Origin: Rhizomucor pusillus
Taxonomy: Eukaryota > Mucoromycota > Mucoromycetes > Mucorales > Lichtheimiaceae
Assembly (NCBI GenBank): GCA_900175165.2
Contig: FWWN02000650.1
Location: 124,001-188,000 of the forward strand
Direction of reading: 5' to 3'
Length of the DNA stretch: 64,000 bases
Made by a program: the position numbers and the translations under genes
Notes under the pieces: model-generated
Told to the model about the DNA's origin: nothing
Databases searched by the model: none
The model's input: only the letters and a program-made list of their open reading frames with translations
Shown here: in pieces, positions 22,301 through 35,600 of the stretch
Numbering within the stretch: position 1 is the first letter of the stretch
Layout: each line of letters starts with the position of its first letter

Positions 22301-25300
22301 GACTCAACTCAAATGCTATTCATGGTGGAGGACCTGCTCAATATCCTAATCCACTGTGTTTGTGAGCGTGCAAGTTCTGCAAGTCTTTCGCAACAAGAAC
22401 GTATTCGCAGGGAAATTATACACCATCTTTCGCTAGGTCAGCTGCTTTACTCTGAACTTACCAAGCGAGTATCGGAGCGCATGGCGGAGCGGCCTGAATT
22501 CGATGCCATTCTGCAGGAAGTGGCCACCTTCAAGGCCCCAAATAATCTCAGCGATTCTGGTCATTACAGCCTACGCGACGAATTTTTTGACCAAGTCGAT
22601 CCATACTTTCATCATTTTAGCCGCAACAACCGGGAAGAAGCCGAACGTGTCCTGAAGGCACGCGATAAATCACCTTTTATCAAGCCTCGACCATTGCAAC
22701 CCATCAATGGTATTTTCAAACCGCTTGACGATGTAATCGAGACCTCTGTATTCCTGCAGATGATCGTGTACACACTTTTGAACGCCAGAAACATGGAAAA
22801 ATGCGAATCTATTTTGGACGAAGCTTTGCATCTAGCTATGATCGCTGCTCAGAACTCCAAACCAGACGGCTTCCTCAAGTCTGCAGTGGACAAGGCGTTT
22901 CCATTTGACGTCCAAGATTATACGCTTTTCGATGCCCTGGTCTTTTATCGCAATGACGAGGAAAACTACAAGGATCTGCATCCAAAGATTGATTATATCT
23001 TTGATCTAATGTCTCATTGTGGACTGCAGCAGACTAAAAATGTTGTCGATGGATATTTGGAAGAACGAGCAAGACTGCAAAAAGAAAAGGAGGATGGAAA
23101 TCAGGAACTGTCAGAGCTAGAGCGTAAAAAGAAGGCAGCTAAAGAACGGCAAAAGAATATCATGGATATGTTTGCGCAAGCACAATCAGCTTTCCTTGAA
23201 CAGAACGAGGATCTCTACGATGAAGACGAAGAGGAAGAAGCGGGTCTAGGAGATGACGGGGAACCACAGCCAGTGATAGTGTATCCAGCAGGAACTTGCA
23301 TCGTCTGCCAAGAAGATGTCAATGAGCGGTCGCTACCGTATGGTATGCTTGGTCTACTGCAAATATCCAATATGCTGCAAGATATTCCTGCCGATTCAAG
23401 GTCGATGGATGCCGAGATTCTCGCAAGAGATGCGACGCTGGCGGGCGAATGGCCTGAACATCTCGCTGTTGACCACTATGCTGGACGCAGCCCATTATCA
23501 GGACGCAAGACCGGGCTATATGCAAATACCTGCGGACATTTGATGCACATTAAATGTTTTGAAAGCTACTGTGCGTCCATTGACGCCAGGCATACATCAC
23601 AGCTCCAACGCAATCATCCTGAAAATCGACAGCGAAAAGAATTCACATGCCCTCTCTGCAAAGCTCTAGGCAACATGGTACTGCCGATTATTTGGAAGGG
23701 ACAAGCCGAGACGTATCCTGGGCCATCGGACGAGGAAAGTTATGAAAGATTTTTAAACACAGATGTCCACTTTATCGCGGAGAAGTTACAGTACGCTATC
23801 GACCCTAACCGGCCAATTGGGTTCGGGCTGTGGAGTGAAAATGGAGGAAACATGTTGTTTGCACCTCGACTACCGTCCCTGCGTGGAGCCCACGGAGAAA
23901 GCAGGATACCAAGTCTATCAAGTATATTAGGCACGGCAGCAGCTGAGCAGCAAGAACGTCTCCAGCATCGGCTAGGTCCTCCCGCTATGCTTATAAAGTC
24001 AGCGGCCGGGATCATTCCAGCTATTGAGAAGATTTACGGTAGACTATCCAGCGTTCTTTCAGCCATTCTGGACATTTGTGGAAGCGAGAGCACCAAAACA
24101 TTGTCATCCAGCATCAAGTATGTGGATAGTTTGTGGGGTACGCTGGGATACACGATAGCTTGTCTGGAGATCTCCAATCGAGGTCAGCCGCTCCAGGAAG
24201 ATCAACACACTGTATTCGATCAAATTGCATCATCGCAACAAACATTGCTGCGCATATTTTGTGACACGATCATTGCATACACACATCTCATGTGCCAAAA
24301 CGAGCAACATGCCAGCACAGGATCAATGTTGTTCCAGATACCAGCCACGAAATCTGACAGCAGTGTCATGATCCAAGTACACGGCCTTGCGCTACAACGC
24401 ATGCTACAAATTTTTGCCGTCGATCCAGTTGCTGCGACGCAGGTTGCTGCAATTGAGAATACGCTGTACGATAACCCGCCCCTTCTTGCCGACGATCCAT
24501 TCATGATTCTTGCCGAACTCTCCATGCATTTGATACCAGTAACACACGCCGACATTTACCCATTCATCCGCATCCTCTTCCTCGCCGAGATCAGCAGAGC
24601 TATCGCGGGGCTCTTGCCACGATTGACAGAATTAAGCAGCAACGACATTACTATTGATATCGATGACAGCGATGCGCCAGCTGTTGGCAGGCTTGCAGCG
24701 TTCATTGCATGTCAACTTTCGACGCAGCAGCGTGTACCATCTCTGGACTCACGACTTGCGCGCCTGCTGAAAATGTACACTCTACCGTTTCTACGGAGGG
24801 CTAGCATGCTTGTGAGCGTACGTTACGGCGTATCGTTACCAAAATCATCAAAATCGAATGAATTTGATCAGTTGCTTGAGGTGTTGCGACTGCCTTGTCT
24901 CTCGGACATGATCACTCACGCAAATACTGAGCGACTGGTGCGCGGATGGTGCAAACAGCTGTTGAGCGACGAGACTGCTAAGCAGCAGCAACTTATTTTG
25001 GACCGACCAACGCCGTACAACCTCATTCCACTCACTCGACGGTTGGATACCTTGATAAACGAAAGTATGCAGCACACGTGTCAACGATGCAACTCAGTCC
25101 CTACCGATCCTGCACTCTGCTTATTGTGTGGTACCTTTGTCTGCTCGCAAAGTTTCTGCTGCTCAGAAGGCGAAGAAGGCGAATGCAATCTACATATGTT
25201 TGAGTAAGTGATGATATAGTGCAAGTGAATCGAACGATTATCTAAAACCTCTCTCTATTTAGGTGCGGCGGCGAGATTGGTATTTACCTGCTTATCAAGC

Positions 25301-25527
25301 GATGTTCTCTGCTTCTTTTACACAACGAAAACGGTTGGTTCCTCCAAGCACCATATTTGGACACACACGGTGAAGTTGATCAAGGACTTCGACGTGGCAG
25401 GCCACAGTACCTAAACACAAAGCGGTACGCCGATATTCGCAAATTATGGTTGCAGCATGGCATTCCCTCATACATTGCAAGACAAATTGAAGCGACATTT
25501 GATGTGGGTGGTTGGACGACATTGTGA
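19314..25527 (+). CDS. UBR1: E3 ubiquitin ligase N-recognin UBR1
   Basis: N-degron pathway ligase that binds destabilising N-terminal residues and ubiquitinates the substrate. Exons 19314..21027, 21092..22074, 22130..25203, 25263..25527 give 2011 residues, near the yeast length. UBR box at about 122-192 (CGRLFRKGEPVYRCRTC, GGCCDCSDPEAWK). ClpS-like domain at about 281-345 (VVWNDEAHSFVHV, RGRCVLG). RING-H2 from about 1288 (CIVCQEDV, CGHLMHIKCF, FTCPLCKALGN), preceded by an acidic run. C-terminal zinc-binding cap (CQRCNSVP, CLLCGTFVC) and HGIPSYIARQIE near the end. Introns are 55-64 nt. The ATG at 19314 was chosen because the frame upstream has no ATG with support. Ends 60 bases from the convergent CHO2 stop. 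Confidence 0.97.
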
Positions 25528-25559
25528 AAGGAAAAGAAAATGTTTTTATACAAGCCAAG

Positions 25560-25569
25560 AATAAATAAA
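25560..25569 (+). terminator. Overlapping poly(A) signals of UBR1
   Basis: Two overlapping AATAAA motifs lie 33 bases after the UBR1 stop and 19 bases before the CHO2 stop on the other strand, so the UBR1 transcript must end within or just inside CHO2 coding sequence. Confidence 0.55.
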
Positions 25570-25587
25570 GCAAAGACTTTACATTAT

Positions 25588-28500
25588 TTATAAAGAAGCA
25601 TCCGTAATGAGAGGAGGTGTGCTGCAGGTAGGTGCGGAACCAAGTGGTGACAAGGATTTCGCGGACGACGATGTTGTTGATGTTGCCGGGGATGAGGAGG
25701 ATGATGACGATGAACCAGCAAAAGGAGCAAGGGCTTCCAAAGCATGATAAATTCGTTTGCTTAATCGAGCGATGCACTTGTCCGCCAGTACAATCTCCCA
25801 GGCAAATTCCACACCATACATGAGCTTTATAGCGTAAGCAACATGGCGAGCTTCGGTTTCACCCATGCCTATATATTCATCGATAGGCGTCATGGGTATA
25901 CGGTGAGGATCGTTACCCAGAGCGTTCTGCACCAGCTTCAAAAGACATCTCTGGACAGCATCCTTATCCTGGATATTAGGTGCCTTGGGAGCTGTGATTT
26001 CAAATGCGACGCTGCGTGCCATGACATTGTGCTTGCCATCGTGGTGGTATCTAAACTCGTACGTTCCCGCCTTCCAGGGCAAGTGCGATCCTTTAAAGAT
26101 AAGCTTGCCACTTGTTTGGGAGCCTGAGTCAGAGGACCATTGCCACAAACAGCGTGAGCTGATATTAGTGATGTGTTTGTGCTTGTTGGCTGTGACTCTG
26201 TAGACACCGATCCAGTCCCGTTCGCTGTGATTTTCTGGAGCGGTCCAGGAGATCCGGATTGGTTGACCAAGGACGAATGAACCGTCGTCGCCGTTCTCAA
26301 TCTTGATCGAGTATCGGCTCAAGTCATACGCGTCAATGTTGTTGGCAACCAGCGGAATAAGTCGAGAGCGAGACGTTTCCAACAGAGTCTTTGTCTCTTC
26401 AATCACTTCTTGCAACCGCGGTCGTGCAGCTTCTACCATGTCGCCAACTGCACCTGCAGTGTCCTCGGCTGTCTTTTCAACTTTCTCGACCATATCTTTG
26501 ACGATGCGCTCCATATTCTTTGTCGTTGCCATGGCAGCTTGAAGCTCGGAAGTTTCGCGGATGATCTTGGTAACCTCTTGCTGCAGCTTGTCAGGTAGAG
26601 CCTGGGGAAGAGCGATAGCTGCAGACTTTAAGGTCTTTGTCAAGCCTGCCTCCTTGCGAATTTGGTCACCGTATAGCTTGCGCATGTGAGGTGCTTCGAC
26701 GTAGTTGAGGAACAAGAAATTGGAGATTTGCGAGAACAAGGCCAGAGCATAGATAGTCGAACTGTTGCACATCAGGGTCAAGCCCCAGAATGCAGCGTGA
26801 CCGACAATCTTTTCAGGATTGTTCAAATATCTGATTGAATCAAGATGTTAGCAAGTTCTAGATGAATCATTTGGGATGTTGACTTTATATACCTATAAAT
26901 GCCTGTATACAAAAGAGTGGCTGGGTGGTCATCCAGGAAGAAATCACCGTAGAACCAGCCATAGTCACCCAAAACTTCGTAAATTGATACGGATGTCCAA
27001 ATATGTAATCCAATGAAAGCCAATCCGAATGTATGACGCAGCAGAGTGGTACCATACGCCCAGTTGTCGGGTAACGAGTACATTTTCCAGCATGCCACGA
27101 AGAAGGAAATATATGTCATGCACAGCGAGAGATTGTAAATGCTGAAATTGCACAGGTAAAGTAAGTCCCTGTAGGTACCGCACTGCTGTTTATGATTCCA
27201 ATCCCATTTACCTTTTCCAGTTACTGAACGCTTGATCGACACCACCACCCCACTTTACGAAATGTCTGGTAAAGAACTTGTTCTGAGATTGCTTTCTCAG
27301 CAGGGCACCCAGACCGTACGAGTGGAAGATGCGCCAAAATACTGCTTGACTGACAGCGAATACAACTCCAGCCTTGCCGCTGAGCATCAAAGGCGTCACG
27401 AGAGAGTAGAGCATTATGATGGTAGCAGCGAGATCGGTTGAACGGCAAACATCAAAGTTCTTGAATACAATGAGGTCGCGTCGGAAATAGTACGAGTAAA
27501 AGTCGCGACTTGCGTTCTGGTCCAAAGTACTGTTGAGGGAACTAGCTTCTTCGTCAGAGCTTACAGGTGCAGATGTCACTGGCTGTCGCTTAGGCGTGGT
27601 AGGTGGGTTGTAAGTCTTTTCGATATCTGCCAAAGGAATGATGCATCAGAAACTTTGCATCCGACCAAGCACAACTCGAATTACTACTTACGCGGCGTCT
27701 CAACCAAAGCAAGGAACGCAAATTGAAGAGCGTGAGCGGCAATGCTGACAAACAGGACAGTGTAACTCGCGCTCATCAATGACAGGCCATAGTAACCAAT
27801 ATATCCAATTGAATACATTGGATGGGGTGCCATTTCAAAGACGCCGTCAAAGGTAAGCGATTGCTCAATCAAGAAGAAGAAGTCGCCCCAATCTAAGTTT
27901 GGGAAAATATTCGAATGAATACAGTATTCATGCCTTTCTGCAACCTTTTTCTACTTACACCATGCAAAGTCCTTGACAACACGCTGTGCGTCCAATTTGA
28001 CCCAAATATTGAACAGGATCAAGAACAAACCGCCGGACCAACGCATCATATCGCCAATGAAGAAACGAGAGCCAGGGCTTACATTGAACCATGACAATGC
28101 AAAGCACATGTAAGAAGTAAAGTCATTCATAAGAATGAGGTCCACGAGCTGACGGTACAGGAGCCAGGTATTGTACTCTATCGGAGCCGTCTACAGACAA
28201 GAATAGGGTTTCGAGTTACATAAACGTCGGACATCTAATGCATTTTTTCTCCGTGTTCCCCGGTCCTTACCTCAAAGTCATAATCATTGCCCATCTTCAT
28301 ACTCAATTGGGTTTTGAGCCATCGATAGATTTTGGGGTTGGCTTCGCGGTCAAATATCTTGTATTCTTTTGCAAGTCGAACAAGACCACGGCTGTCGCTT
28401 TGATACTTGAGCAGGACGCCGAGACCGGCATTGTAACTGAGACGCCAAAACATAAAGATCGCAATAAAAAGGGGTTGCTTGATCCAGCGTGGCAGGAGCA

Positions 28501-28843
28501 AGAACAGCGCGATCTCAATGCCCATGGCTCCCAAAGTCAAGTAATCAAATACGCTCTTCTTTTCTCGAGGATCAAAAAGGGCTGACACCATGTCTCGGGT
28601 TGCTGGAACTCGGAACACTGTACTCACCCAAAGTAAGATTAGATACCGATGGGGTCAACAATAACGGGGGGCAGGGAACTTACTCTTGCCGTCCGGAGTC
28701 TTTCCGTACGAGAAGCTGGATGATTTCTTTTTGTCCAGGTCGTCGTCGCTGGCCAAAGTGCACGAGTCAGTGGACGAGTTGGACAATCGTCGTGCGTCCT
28801 TGTCTGTCACAGCGCGGTGACGAAGTCCTGATTCTTCATTCAT
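25588..28843 (-). CDS. CHO2: Phosphatidylethanolamine N-methyltransferase
   Basis: ER membrane enzyme for the first methylation of phosphatidylethanolamine towards phosphatidylcholine. Seven exons: 28843..28684, 28617..28271, 28190..27959, 27892..27692, 27626..27212, 27141..26893, 26830..25588, giving 948 residues. Family stretches: [67 protein letters not shown] and [14 protein letters not shown], with many membrane segments. The C-terminal third is soluble: a helical stretch, a beta-rich region ([27 protein letters not shown]) and [18 protein letters not shown]. Introns are 50-70 nt GT-AG. Same phospholipid branch as GPC1 at the left end of the window. Confidence 0.96.
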
Positions 28844-30078
28844 GGTCCCAGACTCTTTCTTTCTGGCTTTCTCGCTTTCGTAATTCGCTGCTTTTACAGG
28901 CTGGTTGAACAGGCGAAGAGAAGGAAGGGTAAAGAAAGCGCAAGAACGCGTTGAGCAGAAAGCGCAAGAAAAAGAAAGAACGGTTAACAGTGCTTGTGCC
29001 CCACCACTGCTGGCACCAGCGGGGACCCAACGTTATTCCTGCTCCCCCATTCGGATATCACGTGAAGTCGACTGCCATCTGGCCAAGTATCTCGGACAGG
29101 TTCTTGCATCACCAAAACTTCTATCCCTCCCTGGTTTCGTAGACTAGGCAGCTGCTTTTCACTATACATAATCAGCATGTATATTTGTGTCATGGCATAT
29201 AAAAGAAGGAAAAAGTATGCGCAGAGAATCGCTGCATTTACAAGCAATATTAGCATCGACATGCCTGTGTATACACGATGACAGCACAAGCATGTAAACC
29301 AGTACAAAGAAGCTGCATTCTTAATCTAAAGTACTCAATACTAGCCTGAGTTTTCGAGTGAGGAGGTAAATCTACAGTAGTAGAATTGAAACTACTACCG
29401 TCGCGACAGATCCTGCAATTTTCTTCGTCCTCGGATCATGCGTTGCTATTTTCAGTTCAAGAATAGTACTTGTGTATTCGCCGTATATACCTCCACTCAG
29501 ATTTCTAGTTACACCGTCATTCATGCAAACTATCGCGAAACACAGTACCCAGCACTTTGCTGCTCCAAATGGGAATCGACATTGATCCATTCCCGTTGAT
29601 TGCTGGAAATATAATATACATCGTCACTGTAAACGCGACAACGAAAGTGACAGTGCAAATGATCGAAAGCAAATGATTGCCACGTTCTTGTGCAAGATAA
29701 TTATCGTCGCACTCTATAAAATGGCTGGACGTAAACCTCGTTTGTTTGAATCCTTCCATTTTAATTAAAGTCTGATACAACTTTACATTGCTTCGAGCCA
29801 TCTGGCGCGTATCAATGCATGACTTCACTGCTTGTATTTCCATTGCCTATATGTAATTATATACAGACCTACTATCGAGATACAGATGCATACAAAACAT
29901 AGAGGCACAGATTGATCAACATGAAATATTATTGTTCCTGCCATAGCTGGTCTTTATATATAGTTTTAGATACACGTAAGCAAAAGGATTATACAAAAAA
30001 GCAGATGAATGCTTGACTCTAGAGATATTTCTATGGGTATCTATATGGATTTTTGCTTTAAGTGAGAGAGATCTATTA
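28844..30078. other. Intergenic region with one doubtful small frame
   Basis: Left part is the CHO2 promoter. Right part is AT-rich 3' flank of the methyltransferase gene. One small membrane-type frame (29517-29843, minus) is listed separately. Confidence 0.5.
29517..29843 (-). CDS. Possible small single-pass membrane protein
   Basis: Open frame of 108 residues from an ATG at 29843. It has a charged N-terminal half and one hydrophobic segment (LLSIICTVTFVVAFTVTMYI), then a polar tail. A second minus-strand frame (down to 29372, ending SVATVVVSILLL) could be joined by a short intron near 29520-29570. No recognised family, weak codon bias and no clear promoter, so this may be chance. Confidence 0.3.
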   Translation of the reverse strand: MEIQAVKSCIDTRQMARSNVKLYQTLIKMEGFKQTRFTSSHFIECDDNYLAQERGNHLLSIICTVTFVVAFTVTMYIIFPAINGNGSMSIPIWSSKVLGTVFRDSLHE

Positions 30079-31287
30079 TTATTGAGGTTTTCGCCCGCAG
30101 GCCCAATAAACGTTAAAAAATGTCTGGTATTCCACACACTCATCGAATGCTTTATCCATGTATGCATCAAATTGCTGTTCATCGTACGAGTCGCCGGCCT
30201 TGTCACCCAGCACTTCGCGATAGACATATTGGCCCATGTGTCGATATCCTGAGAGCACAGCCTTGCAGAGAGCAGCGTGTTAATGATTGATCGACTACAT
30301 ATATATTCGGCGACTCACCTCATACGTATTCTTGCCAACAAATCCTCCCCAGCATAGCGGTAGTGAAACATAATCGGTATTTACCTCGACAAATCCCGAA
30401 TCAACTAGAAATCGTCTTATCCTTGGACCAACAAACATATGGTCCTGGACCCTTTTCTGGTAATTGTATACTGAAAGGGGACGATTAACAAAGTCTCGCA
30501 TACATTCCCCTCTTGATTGAACATACTACTCTCTGATAACTTCTTCATGAGCGGACCGGCCCTCTTAGGGAGTAGATCAGGCTATTTTCAGAATCCATTT
30601 AGAATTTACACCGCGACAAGATGATGACGATGATCAAGTAGTAGCAGCAGTGGCATACCTCAATCAGATCCAACCATCCACCAGGTTTTGTGACTCGCCG
30701 CAGTTCTCTCATGATGAATCCAATATCATCACCGTGATAGACAGAGCACATGATCCGCTGATGCACATAGTCAAAGGCATTGTCAGGAAATTGCAAACCA
30801 TCCAGAACATTCGCGACATCGATGAAAAGATTTTTCGGCACATGTTCGATTGCTAAAGTATCTTCCGCCGGGAAAGGATCCACTAGATCGATCGCGTAAA
30901 ACGTGGCGTTCGGGAAATCATTTGCCATATCTACAGCAAACGTAAATCAGCGAGTCTGCCAGACTTTTTCTCTCTTTCGCTTTGATCCATGCCTACAGCC
31001 CACGTAGCATACGCCCCACATCCTACATCCAGAGCCATCGCGCCTGGACTTTGCAGGGCAGAGTCGACCGGCGCAAAGTAATTACGTTGGAAAACATGCT
31101 TCATTAGATAATGAATTTTTCGAAAACGTTCACTAGCTTCCTCGTCGCTGGGGAAATACAGGGAATATGGCGGGAAGTTGGGTTGGCTATGCATGGACGT
31201 GGATCCGTCCTGGAAGCTTGGCGTGTCGAAATTAAGACTCGGGTTGCTGTCGACCTTTTGTCGTCTCTTTGAAAGTTGATTGCCCAT
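30079..31287 (-). CDS. SAM-dependent class I methyltransferase
   Basis: Five exons: 31287..30993, 30930..30659, 30581..30527, 30470..30319, 30261..30079, giving 318 residues. Motif I is ALDVGCGAYATWAVDMA, acidic strand 2 is FYAIDLVDPFP, and the post-motif block is MRELRRVTKPGGWLDLIE. The end SGYRHMGQYVYREVLG to YWACGRKPQ resembles a Mucoromycota group of proteins related in fold to LaeA-type enzymes. The substrate is unknown. The N-terminus MGNQLSKRR could be myristoylated. Exon 1 joins exon 2 in frame only with a GC donor (30992, AG|GCATGG), which restores the expected WAVDMA; the only nearby GT is out of phase. Confidence 0.85.
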
Positions 31288-31428
31288 GACGTCGAATCAA
31301 AATGGGACAGCAACGAGAGAAAGAAAGGAAGGCCTATTTCAGGAAACCCGCATATGGTATATATGCTATCAAAAAAGCGAGTGCGCCATTTGAAAGCGTG
31401 CTCTGAGGTTGTACAGACCAGAAGAAGC

Positions 31429-31639
31429 CTAAAGTTCGATGTGACCTAGTATTGGATAAACATAGATTCTCCTGGTGGGAGCCAGATGTTCCAAACCAAG
31501 GGCCGTCAGATGCCCATACATTGGTGGTCTAATATGGTATTCTCGCGTTACAGAGAAGCCTTGCAACACCGTTTTTTGCAAGGCATACACCGCCACGTGG
31601 CAGGTAGCCCAGTCGTGTAACATATAGCTGCAGTAAGAA
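31429..31639 (-). pseudogene. Exon-like fragment, possible gene remnant
   Basis: Minus-strand frame with good coding character: YMLHDWATCHVAVYALQ, then EYHIRPPMYGHLTALGLEHL and a terminal IYVYPILGHIEL. It is preceded by a good acceptor (ttactgcag) and a possible 47-nt intron beginning at ccaag|gtttgt. The upstream sequence has in-frame stops within a few codons, so no complete gene can be built. I do not recognise the family. Confidence 0.3.
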
Positions 31640-32315
31640 ATGTAGCATCTATATTGACGCTGCGAACAAACCTTGGATCCTGGGTTATCAAGGTTTATTA
31701 AAGGACGACGTGCTTATTGTTGACCCAAACCTAGGTTCTTGACAACTACCTCAGACAGTCTCTCTCGGCTAAATACTAGAATCAATCAGCCAAGAATAAG
31801 CTGGACGATCTTTGATAAACCTGGGCTGCATCTGTCTGATCCATTCTAGAATTGGTCGAGAAACACTATCATATAAAAAAGTCAAAAGAATATACATCTT
31901 TTATTTTGCTTGTATTCTATTGCTTCCTTAGCTCTCGTCGCGATTCGCCGTTCGTTCGTGCTGGTACCTGTCATTATGCCCGGCCAAATGCAATATTTTC
32001 GCTTTGCCGAACTGTCGCCAACCAAGCCAAAAAAGTCAGGTAAGCAACGACCGTCGACATCGTGCAACTGCTGTTCCATTGATTCTGTTACGATCAAAAC
32101 AAAATCAAGGATAGTATGCAACAAATATAGAATGTGCGGTGTTATATTCGTTGAGAAGCAAGTAAATGTACATACGAAGCTGTTTAGCTGCTTAGATTGC
32201 GCGATATTTGCATTTGTTCTCTGGGCATCACTTCTACTATTGCGCGTATCCATGATATAATATCCTCGTTTAGACCTCGTGATGCGAACATATCCATAGG
32301 CCTCTCGTAGTCAGT

Positions 32316-32352
32316 CATGCGCCTGGCATTCTGTCTCTTGACTGCACTGGCT
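32316..32352 (+). repeat. Diverged direct repeat, copy 1
   Basis: Shares catgcgcctggcat and ctgcactggct with a second copy 250 bases to the right. The first block contains a short inverted repeat (atgc...gcat). Confidence 0.6.
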
Positions 32353-32565
32353 GTCGTGTCGCTTGTCGTACACAACGGTTCCAAATCAATATAGCAATCA
32401 CCATTCGGTTATCCAGAAGGGATTTCTCCAAAAGTAGCAGTTTCCTGTTCTTCCACAGAATAAACTCCTTGCACCTTGTTTCACATACTATGATTGCCTC
32501 CACTTGATCTATACTGTTACTTCACCACAGCCACCTCTCCTTGAGTTGCGTCGTCATTTGATGGC

Positions 32566-32600
32566 CATGCGCCTGGCATAATCTCTTGGCTGCACTGGCT
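32566..32600 (+). repeat. Diverged direct repeat, copy 2
   Basis: Second copy of the repeat at 32316-32352, two bases shorter and differing between the two conserved blocks. Origin unknown; no flanking terminal repeats found. Confidence 0.6.
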
Positions 32601-35600
32601 CCAAGATTCTAAACCTGCCATTCCTGGACTCGCAACTGCTCGGCCTCGTAATGTACTGTATACCACGCAGACAGTTAGCAAAAAGCCATGCCTATGTACA
32701 CTGTATTTTGATCTTACCTAGCAAGGTGTGCGGGGCTTGTTTGCAAAAATCCACTACTAGAAGTTTGGGGTGGATGCCACAATGGTGATACTATAGCTTC
32801 CCTCGTTTTCCCGGCCGCCGCTTTCTTATGTTGGGAAACACTTGCTTGATCAGCTTGCCAAACATGGAAACATGGGTGCATGAAGCAACTGGAAAGTTAC
32901 ACAAGCCGATAATGTTCATACATGCGGCCGCGGGGTATGCATATGTTGTAATCATCATGATACTCATAACTTTGGCGGATCCTAGATGTCAGTGAGAAAC
33001 AGTGAATACGTCTGCACTGCTGTGCGAAATGGAATACGTCATCAGCTTGCCAGTTTAGAGCAAGTTCCTTTGCATCTTGATCCTGGAGCATATTGTTCGC
33101 TCTTAGAGTATCATCTTGATCACCATTCTCTGAGCTTCTGAAAGTTGCAGTGACAGCAGTGGCAACAACAGCTGCCGCTCCCGTATTCTGCTCAACGCGT
33201 TACACATTATTGCGAACTTACTGCGATCAGTTACAGAAGACACTATAGAGTTCTTCCCCTGCAGGGAGCCACGGGCTTACCATTTACGGCCAGCTGCTCC
33301 ATTTGGTCGGATGTCTTTGGGGTATGGGCTTGAGCACCTTCGCCTTTAACTCGGGTCATCAGGCTGCAATGCAAAGAAAGAGGGAAGAAGAGAGAGAAAC
33401 GATTGGCAAGAAAAAATATAATTCTTTTATACAAACGCTCCACGCTGAAGTTCACGGCCGATCCGAGTCTGTAGAATAAACTCGCATGAATCGATGTTTG
33501 AGAGAATACTACACTTAAAATCTAGCTTCTTGCTGCTTCGAAACAAATCCGCAAAGCGTCTTCTTATACTTAGCAGTAGATTCCTAGTAAGACTTCTCCC
33601 GTTAACTTTCAAGTCTGCTATTTTCAAGCAAAATCCTGTATTCTCTCAAACTTTCCGGTACGTTGGCTGCTCTCTCGAGGTGCAGGTGATTTCTGACGCT
33701 CAACTTTGTAGCCGATATGACCGCTGTCCTGACCCGCTTCTCGCGATGTATCATTCCAAGTCCTCTGTCATGTTTTTATATTATTATTTTAACAAACCGA
33801 CCCCACGGGTAAAAAGTATGTCTACTAGTTTACCTTGCTGCGGTGGACACAAGCTGATACAGAAACACTAGGTGCGCGGTCTAGTCCCTCGAGTAATTCG
33901 AGGATTACCCTCCGGTGTGTAGGTATCAATTACGATTACGCAGCAGTAGCGCAAGATACTAACGTAATGCTCTTATGAAATTCCCTTGTTCCCAATCAAC
34001 TACATTCGCTACTCGCTCTTGACTTCTTCATATCCATTCCTGTATTGCCTTCTTTGTAATTTAACTTTGATTATTCCCTTTTAACATAAAGATTGTTTCA
34101 TTTCCTTTACCAGTCGTTTGCGTTGATCTCATCAAAGATCATGCATTGTTTCTTTTCTTTTCCAAATTATGAATTTCTCTTCGATGCTGACGCTTTCTAA
34201 TCCAAGTCAAGGTGAGCGGTATGTAGCCTTGGCAGCACTCGATTGCGTTCAAAGCTATGGTATATACGTGGACAATTGGTTGCTGCCTTAAACTTGACCT
34301 AAATGGGCGGTTTACTCGACATCGTCATAAGGGATATGCAATCGTCTGCTGAGCCAGCAGAGTCCGCGAAGCATTGCAGTCTGTTAAATGCAAGAAATGA
34401 TTTTATATGAAATAGGACGGTTTTGCGCTTATCACTGGAGCAAACTACATATATCCGCCAGCTCCACTTTTGGATTATCCGTGGATTGAATTTGTATAAC
34501 TTTTTGAAGTTATTTTGACACCTACAGTGCAATTCAGTGAGAAGATACAGTACGCGAAATATACTGCGAAGTCTACTTCGATCAAATACACAGCTGATCA
34601 AGTGCCATCCATCTATGATGTACGATATCGATTAACTCACAGCTATGAGAAGGATGCGCTGGTACATACAAGGATATTTCCGGTACACAGCGCGGAGCAG
34701 AATGAAAACATCTAAGGTATATCAGAAGGCTGCAGGAATCGAAAAAGGTTTGACGAAGGGCTGGAGTAGTAGATTGTAAGAACAATCCACGTTGTTGATG
34801 TTCATACCACGGACTGGAAGTTGCACAAGAGGAGTGCGGCTAACTATATATACGTAATCATTGCTAATGCTCTAAGCAGATTACAGGAAGATGAACAAGA
34901 AGGAAGATGACGATGAAGCAGCTGACATACGCCGGTATTGACAAAATGGCAGGCTGACGGGCATTTTGGATATCATGGAGCTAGATGACAAACTAGTTTT
35001 GATAGACGAAGTATTGAGAAACAAGTTGAAGAGATTGCAACATCAGCAAGTCCGTGGCAATTCTCAGCAGGCTAAAATCACTTGTTATTTTCAATAAATA
35101 ATAACACATCTATGGCCGTCAGCAAAACAGCTCGATTATGTGCTATATCCTCTGATGCGATCATCGATCAGTGACTTGACAATACAAAAACTTTTGGCAG
35201 TGCCCAAAGAAAATGTATGTGTTCAGCTGACAGCCATTATAATTCTCACAAGTTCGTTTGCCTAGCATTCTAATCAATGTTCTCACAACCATGACGTCTC
35301 TTCCTTTATCTTATGGCATGTACATATGATGCTGACAATGCTTTTAATCCACACCTATGCACATGAGCTAACCTTCTCCTATGACTTTCTAAAAACAAAA
35401 CGGCAGAAACAGCAGCAGCACACGATTTTCGTATCCTATAATGGCAGTCGCATGTACCGCTATGTTGGCATCCGGTTGAATACACCCGCGCTTGATCCAA
35501 GTGCATTCTCGGCTGGCTCTTTAGTACTTCCGAGGATAATGGTCGCATTGTTGCATCTACTTTACTGCGTTGTAATAAGAATCCAGTGAAAAAGCAAGGT

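Noticed and set aside
33870..33930. tRNA-like or structured RNA stretch with ctcgagtaattcgag hairpin
   Set aside because: A cloverleaf cannot be built: the outer stem has mismatches, the length is about 58 and no T-loop consensus is present.
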